DNA from: G963676205 sp964342525
GTDB lineage: Bacteria; Campylobacterota; Campylobacteria; Campylobacterales; Arcobacteraceae
DNA length: 64,000 nt
Assembly (NCBI GenBank): GCA_964342525.1
Contig: CAYFGQ010000003.1
Location: 1-64,000 of the forward strand
Direction of reading: 5' to 3'
The translations under genes were made by a program, and so were the position numbers. Positions 59,888 through 64,000 of the stretch are shown piece after piece. Within the stretch, counting starts at the first letter, position 1; each line of letters opens with the position of its first letter. Under the pieces are notes generated by a model. It worked only from the letters and a program-made list of their open reading frames with translations, did not search any database and had not been told where the DNA came from.

Positions 59888-60847
59888 TTACCAGTCATCA
59901 CTATATAAACCATTAGTTATAGCATCACTATCCAATAAAAACAACGCATTAGTAACAATCATATCACCCTCTTCAAGTCCTTCAGATATCTTATACCCCT
60001 CAGGTATCCTCTGTGCTATAACTTCACTTGGGCTATATTCTTTCCCTTCTTTAAAAAATACATACTGTTTTCCATCCCTTTGGATCACTGCATTTTTTGG
60101 TACTACTATTATAGTCTCTGGTTTTTCATATACTCTGGCTTTTGCGAACATGTTTGGGAATAGTTTTAGGTCTTTATTTTCTAGTATTACTCTTACTGGA
60201 ATTGTTTGATCTTTTGCATTTATTGTTGGGTAGATTTTATCTATTTTACTTTTTATGGTTTTAGATATACCATCTACTTTTACATCTACACTCATCCCTT
60301 TTTTTATAAAGGCTATATCTTTTTGATATACATTCATTATAAGCCAAATAGAGCTTAGGTCAGTAATCTCAAATACATCACTTCCTGCTTTTATATAAGA
60401 GCCTTTATTTACATTGTGTTTTGTGATGTAGCCGTCAAATTTACTTTTGATTAGAGTTGTGTTATCTTTATTTTTATCTTTTAGGTTTATATCAAAAAGT
60501 TCTATTTTATTTTTTACTGAGTCATGTACTCTTTTAGAGCTATTTTTTGCGATACGTAGTTCATCGTATAGGTTATAAATCTCTTTTGAATAGATATCAA
60601 AAAGTTTATCACCTTTGTTTATTTTCATATAATCTTCATCGGCGTATAGTTTTGTGATATATCCTGAGAATCTAAGGTTTAGATCATATATTTTTGATTT
60701 ATCTGCTTGTAGCTTTGCATAAAAATCTTTATAGTTTGAGATGTTTTTTGATTCTACTGTTATTGTTTTTATGTTGAATTCTTGCTCAACTTTTAGAGCA
60801 AAAGCTAGATTTGTTATAAGAAATATACATACTAATATTTTATTCAT
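59888..60847 (-). CDS. cusB: RND adaptor protein CusB-like
   Basis: 319-residue periplasmic adaptor: signal peptide (to about 18), a barrel-sandwich half (DLNLRFSGYITKLYADEDYMKINKGDKLFDIYS, quoted in part: FSGYITKLYADEDYM), a helical hairpin, then LIKSKFDGYITKHNVNKGSYI, SIWLIMNVYQKDIAFIKKGM and FPNMFAKARVYE. It ends with MIVTNALFLLDSDA. It links the outer-membrane channel to CusA. It is 4 bases after cusC, but cusA is far away. Confidence 0.9.
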   Translation of the reverse strand: MNKILVCIFLITNLAFALKVEQEFNIKTITVESKNISNYKDFYAKLQADKSKIYDLNLRFSGYITKLYADEDYMKINKGDKLFDIYSKEIYNLYDELRIAKNSSKRVHDSVKNKIELFDINLKDKNKDNTTLIKSKFDGYITKHNVNKGSYIKAGSDVFEITDLSSIWLIMNVYQKDIAFIKKGMSVDVKVDGISKTIKSKIDKIYPTINAKDQTIPVRVILENKDLKLFPNMFAKARVYEKPETIIVVPKNAVIQRDGKQYVFFKEGKEYSPSEVIAQRIPEGYKISEGLEEGDMIVTNALFLLDSDAITNGLYSDDW

Positions 60848-60851
60848 TTTA

Positions 60852-62018
60852 TTACCTTTTTATTGTAGATGTAAGATAAGCTAGTTCTAGTTTTGATTGT
60901 TTTAACTGCTTTTGATACATCAATCTTTTTTTCTTTTCATCTATTATTTTATTTTCTATAGCCAAAGCACCTATCACACTATCCATCTTATTTTGATTTA
61001 TGATTAGCTCTTTTTCTTTTTCAAGGTGGGCTAAGATTTGATCTATGTATTTTATAGAGTTTTTTGAGAGTCTATTTTTTGATAGCTCTATCTTATATTT
61101 TTTATAAAGTGCATTTTTTACCTCTTCATATCTTTGTCTTGATATCTCTATTTGTTTAAAGGATTTATGCAGTTCATTACTCTCTTTTTTATAGATATTT
61201 AAAGGCATCTTTATGGCTATATTTACATAGTCATCAAACTTTTCCCTTTGATAATATCCTGCACTTAGAGTAAAATCACTTGATTCATTTTCTCTAGCAA
61301 GCTCTTTTTTTACATTTGCTTTTTTGATATTTAGCTCTTCTATTTGTAGAAGTTTATGACTTGTGATATCTTCATCATAAATAAATTCATTTACATTTTC
61401 TATATTTTTTACGTCATCATTTACTAGCTCTGATAGTTTTACGTACTTTTGTTCTATCTTTTCAAGATCTATTTGTATTGATAAATTTATTGTATCTATC
61501 ATCAAATCATTTTGTAGGGAGATTTGAAAAGCTTGTTTATGTTGTATATGGTTATCGTGATAGTTTTTTATCTCTTTTATATTTAAAATTTTTTGTTTGT
61601 TTAGTTTTATTTTTTCCTCTAGCTCTTGTATTTCATAGGCTAAGGTGTATATTTTTTTTGATATTTGGTCTTTTTTCTCTTTTAATATTATTTGTAAAAT
61701 CTCTTTATTTATATATGCTATTTTTGATTTTTGCTCTAACTTATCTGAGTCTGTTATCTCTTGGGAGATACTTATATATTGTGTTTGCATAGGTTCTAGA
61801 GCCCTATCTGTAGGTTCATCTAGATTTATATCATTTAACCCAATACTTAAAATTGGGTTTTTATATATGTCACTATTTTTTATATCATAATCACTAGCTT
61901 TGATTTGTAGCTCTAACTTTTTTAAAGTAGGATTATTATCATATGACTTTGATACAAGAGTTTGTATATCTGTGGCATAAAGTGATGCCACAAGAGTTAA
62001 AGGAAGAAAAGCTTTCAC
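60852..62018 (-). CDS. cusC: TolC-like outer-membrane efflux protein CusC-like
   Basis: 388 residues from GTG 62018, after GGAGGGAAATAAGC; the upstream frame (to 62054) overlaps the previous gene and is unlikely. Signal peptide VKAFLPLTLVASLYA, then the two-repeat coiled-coil outer-membrane-efflux pattern (NNPTLKKLELQIKASDYDIK, SISQEITDSDKLEQKSKIAY). Slightly short for the family (about 420-460). Confidence 0.85.
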   Translation of the reverse strand: MKAFLPLTLVASLYATDIQTLVSKSYDNNPTLKKLELQIKASDYDIKNSDIYKNPILSIGLNDINLDEPTDRALEPMQTQYISISQEITDSDKLEQKSKIAYINKEILQIILKEKKDQISKKIYTLAYEIQELEEKIKLNKQKILNIKEIKNYHDNHIQHKQAFQISLQNDLMIDTINLSIQIDLEKIEQKYVKLSELVNDDVKNIENVNEFIYDEDITSHKLLQIEELNIKKANVKKELARENESSDFTLSAGYYQREKFDDYVNIAIKMPLNIYKKESNELHKSFKQIEISRQRYEEVKNALYKKYKIELSKNRLSKNSIKYIDQILAHLEKEKELIINQNKMDSVIGALAIENKIIDEKKKRLMYQKQLKQSKLELAYLTSTIKR

Positions 62019-62020
62019 GC

Positions 62021-62461
62021 TTATTTCCCTCCTCCACATTTTCCAGCACCACACTTACCAGCGCCACATTTCATACCTGAGCTAGATTGTCCAAGATTTA
62101 CACTACCTCTATATCTATACTTTTTACCTTTGTGTTTAAACTGAATATGATATTGCCATGTTCCACCCATAGAAAAGTTGATCATAGTTTTATATACATC
62201 ACCATCTAATTTTCCATTTCCTATAAAATCCATATAAGGCATACCAGGCATCTCTGGCATAAAAAACTTTGCTCTTACTTTTGCATCTTTGATCACTTCA
62301 CCATTTTTTGATAATTTGATAGTGATATCATTATCACCTTCAATTAGAGTTTTATCAGATTTGATTTCTACTTCATAACCTCTTGTATCACCCTTATCAT
62401 AAAAACCACCTGCAAATACTAGTGTAGTAAACATTAAAAAAATAGCCAATATCTTTTTCAT
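62021..62461 (-). CDS. FixH/YtkA-like periplasmic protein with Cys-rich tail
   Basis: 146 residues from ATG 62461 (AAAAGGAAAAAT upstream). Signal peptide (to about 20), a YtkA-like beta domain with Met-rich FFMPEMPGMPYMDF, and the tail MKCGAGKCGAGKCGGGK, three Cys in a GKCGA repeat. Met- and Cys-rich motifs bind Cu(I), which suits its place at the head of the cus operon. YtkA-like proteins often accompany metal efflux genes. Confidence 0.85.
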   Translation of the reverse strand: MKKILAIFLMFTTLVFAGGFYDKGDTRGYEVEIKSDKTLIEGDNDITIKLSKNGEVIKDAKVRAKFFMPEMPGMPYMDFIGNGKLDGDVYKTMINFSMGGTWQYHIQFKHKGKKYRYRGSVNLGQSSSGMKCGAGKCGAGKCGGGK

Positions 62462-62581
62462 ATTTTTCCTTTTAAATCTTAGTTTTGGAAGTATAATCAT
62501 TTTATGTGTAGTGTATGTGAAATTAAACATTCACTTTACAATACTTTGATATATTTAATTATTATAAAATAAGGACATACC

Positions 62582-63961
62582 ATGAAACAGTTTGATCTGA
62601 TAATCATAGGAGCAGGAAGAGCAAGCAATCTTGCAATAACTGCCAGTAAAAAAGGTAAAAAAGTAGCCCTAATAGAAAAATCAAAACTTGGTGGGACTTG
62701 TCCAAATAGAGGATGTGTACCATCTAAACTACTTATAGGATATGCCCATGTGGCAAGGACTATAAAAGAATCCCAAAGGCACTTTATAGATTCACACATA
62801 GATCATATAGATGTGGGTAAAATCTTTAAAGAGATAAATCACTATGTTGAGGGTGTTGATGCAAGATACAATAGTAGGATGGATAAAAATATAGAAGTAT
62901 TTAAAGGTACTGGAACATTCATCTCAAATAATATTGTAAAAGTAAATGATCAAGAACTCACTGCACCAAAGATTGTAATAGCAACGGGTACTAGACCTAT
63001 AGAAGCAGCCTATGAAAAAGCATGGACTAGTGATGATATTTTCCCACTAATAGATACTATACCAAAATCTATCACCATAGTTGGTTCAGGATTTATAGCA
63101 TGTGAACTTGCAAATTTCTTTGATGCAGTTGGGATAAAAACAAAACTACTAGTAAGAAGTGAAAATCTTCTATCAAATGAAGACAAAGATATCTCTGCTA
63201 TTTTTAAAGAGCAAATCTCTAAAACCCTTGATATTGAATTTAATACTAGTATAAAAAAAATAGATCATCAAAATAAAGAGTTTAATTTAATCCTTGAAAA
63301 CAAAGATGGTAGTATAAAAAACCATACAAGCCAAGCACTACTTTATGCTACAGGGAGAAAAGCAAATACAGATACTCTAAATCTTCAAAATACAGATATT
63401 CAAATTGAGGAAAGGGGTTTTATAAAAAGAGATGAGTTTTTTGAAACAACAGCAAAAGGTGTATATGTAGTAGGTGATGCAGCAGGTGAACATATGCTTC
63501 AACATGCAGCAGCTTATGAAGTTAACCATTTAGGAAAGATTTTACTTGAAGATGAAAAAGAGCCTTTAGTGTTTAAATATATGCCCCATGCAGTATTTAG
63601 TGAACCTGAGATTGCAAGTGTAGGTATAAGTGAGCAAAAAGCAAAAGAGAAAAAAATAGAATATATCACAAGCACTACTGATTGGTTAGCAAGTGCAAAA
63701 GCTATGTCAATGAGGACAAAATACCCTAGAACAAAATTTATAGTTGATCCAAATAGCTATAAAATATTGGGATGTCATATGATTGGTCCAGATAGTGCAA
63801 CAATGATACACCAAGTATTATCTATACTTCATATAGATAATGATATAAGACATTTAAAAGAGATGCTTTATATCCATCCAGCACTAAGTGAAGCACTATT
63901 GCCTGCTGCGGTAAATGCGGTAAAAGAGATAGAGAAATATATGGAGAATCAAAAAAGATAA
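62582..63961 (+). CDS. Dihydrolipoamide-dehydrogenase-like flavoprotein disulfide reductase
   Basis: 459 residues: FAD site LIIIGAGRASNLAITASKKG, redox disulfide GGTCPNRGCVPSKLL, NAD site ITIVGSGFIACELANFF, FAD GVYVVGDAAGEHMLQHAA and the C-terminal active-site HPALSEALLPA. It resembles Lpd and mycothione/mercuric reductase relatives; GR-AS at position 12-15 replaces the usual GSGG. No lipoyl or mercury genes are adjacent; the neighbouring divergent cus genes suggest a redox or metal-stress role, but this is a guess. Confidence 0.85.
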   Translation: MKQFDLIIIGAGRASNLAITASKKGKKVALIEKSKLGGTCPNRGCVPSKLLIGYAHVARTIKESQRHFIDSHIDHIDVGKIFKEINHYVEGVDARYNSRMDKNIEVFKGTGTFISNNIVKVNDQELTAPKIVIATGTRPIEAAYEKAWTSDDIFPLIDTIPKSITIVGSGFIACELANFFDAVGIKTKLLVRSENLLSNEDKDISAIFKEQISKTLDIEFNTSIKKIDHQNKEFNLILENKDGSIKNHTSQALLYATGRKANTDTLNLQNTDIQIEERGFIKRDEFFETTAKGVYVVGDAAGEHMLQHAAAYEVNHLGKILLEDEKEPLVFKYMPHAVFSEPEIASVGISEQKAKEKKIEYITSTTDWLASAKAMSMRTKYPRTKFIVDPNSYKILGCHMIGPDSATMIHQVLSILHIDNDIRHLKEMLYIHPALSEALLPAAVNAVKEIEKYMENQKR

Positions 63962-64000
63962 ATTCCACTAAAGAAAATAATTTTTTATAAGAGAGTTAAA

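Overview
The window is AT-rich (roughly 30% GC by eye), gene-dense DNA of an Arcobacter-like member of the Campylobacterota. Support for this: a cbb3-type oxidase subunit I gene (ccoN), nickel ECF transport and NiFe-hydrogenase maturation genes, large Cache-type hybrid histidine kinases, an exported ATP-dependent DNA ligase, type 2 ArgC, frequent TTG starts and promoters with a clear TATAAT but weak -35. The genus is an inference; no rRNA is present.

Layout. 1-952: truncated ccoN (-). 1395-3596: a LysE/RhtB exporter, then a threonine-codon-rich leader peptide with an attenuator-like RNA in front of an editing-domain-less threonyl-tRNA synthetase paralogue (+). 3631-16433: one long minus-strand hydrogenase maturation run (hypB ... 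hypC hypD ... hypE hypX hypA). It is interrupted by an AI-2-kinase/aldolase/monooxygenase trio (lsrK-like) and by a PIN toxin-antitoxin pair with an ATP-dependent ligase and a SNF2 helicase. 16560-19865: nickel ECF transporter (nikKMLQO). hypB and nikK share a 22-bp upstream element at identical distance from their -10 boxes, so nickel uptake and hydrogenase assembly are probably co-regulated. 20178-34017: signalling genes (heme-c GGDEF/EAL protein, two giant hybrid kinases, a GGDEF response regulator) around YceI, a YeeE/YedE sulfur transporter and its divergent Rrf2 regulator. 34046-36799: sulfide:quinone oxidoreductase-like protein and a triple-rhodanese exported protein. 36890-42530: TetR/DUF3995 pair, argC, a GH25 lysozyme with a membrane partner, and an OmpR-type two-component system.

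42531-47742 is an accessory island: a small HTH protein, an unknown coiled-coil protein, a STAND NTPase with an N-terminal SMEK/nuclease-like domain and tandemly amplified TPRs, a PBECR-like putative RNase, at least three structured non-coding RNAs, and two tandem 300-bp-spaced units each encoding a 13-residue peptide. The STAND and PBECR genes carry near-identical promoters (43/48). This is the best candidate for an undescribed defence/toxin system.

47743-64000: an MBL-fold protein, a frameshifted GlxA-type regulator (T7 tract), YdhR, MarR, MntP, a CusCBA-type copper efflux system whose pump gene (cusA) is 5.9 kb away from cusB/cusC, the 5-oxoprolinase genes pxpABC, a DbpA-type helicase with no canonical start codon, initiator tRNA-fMet followed by a RhuM-like gene and an antitoxin relic, and a dihydrolipoamide-dehydrogenase-like flavoprotein.
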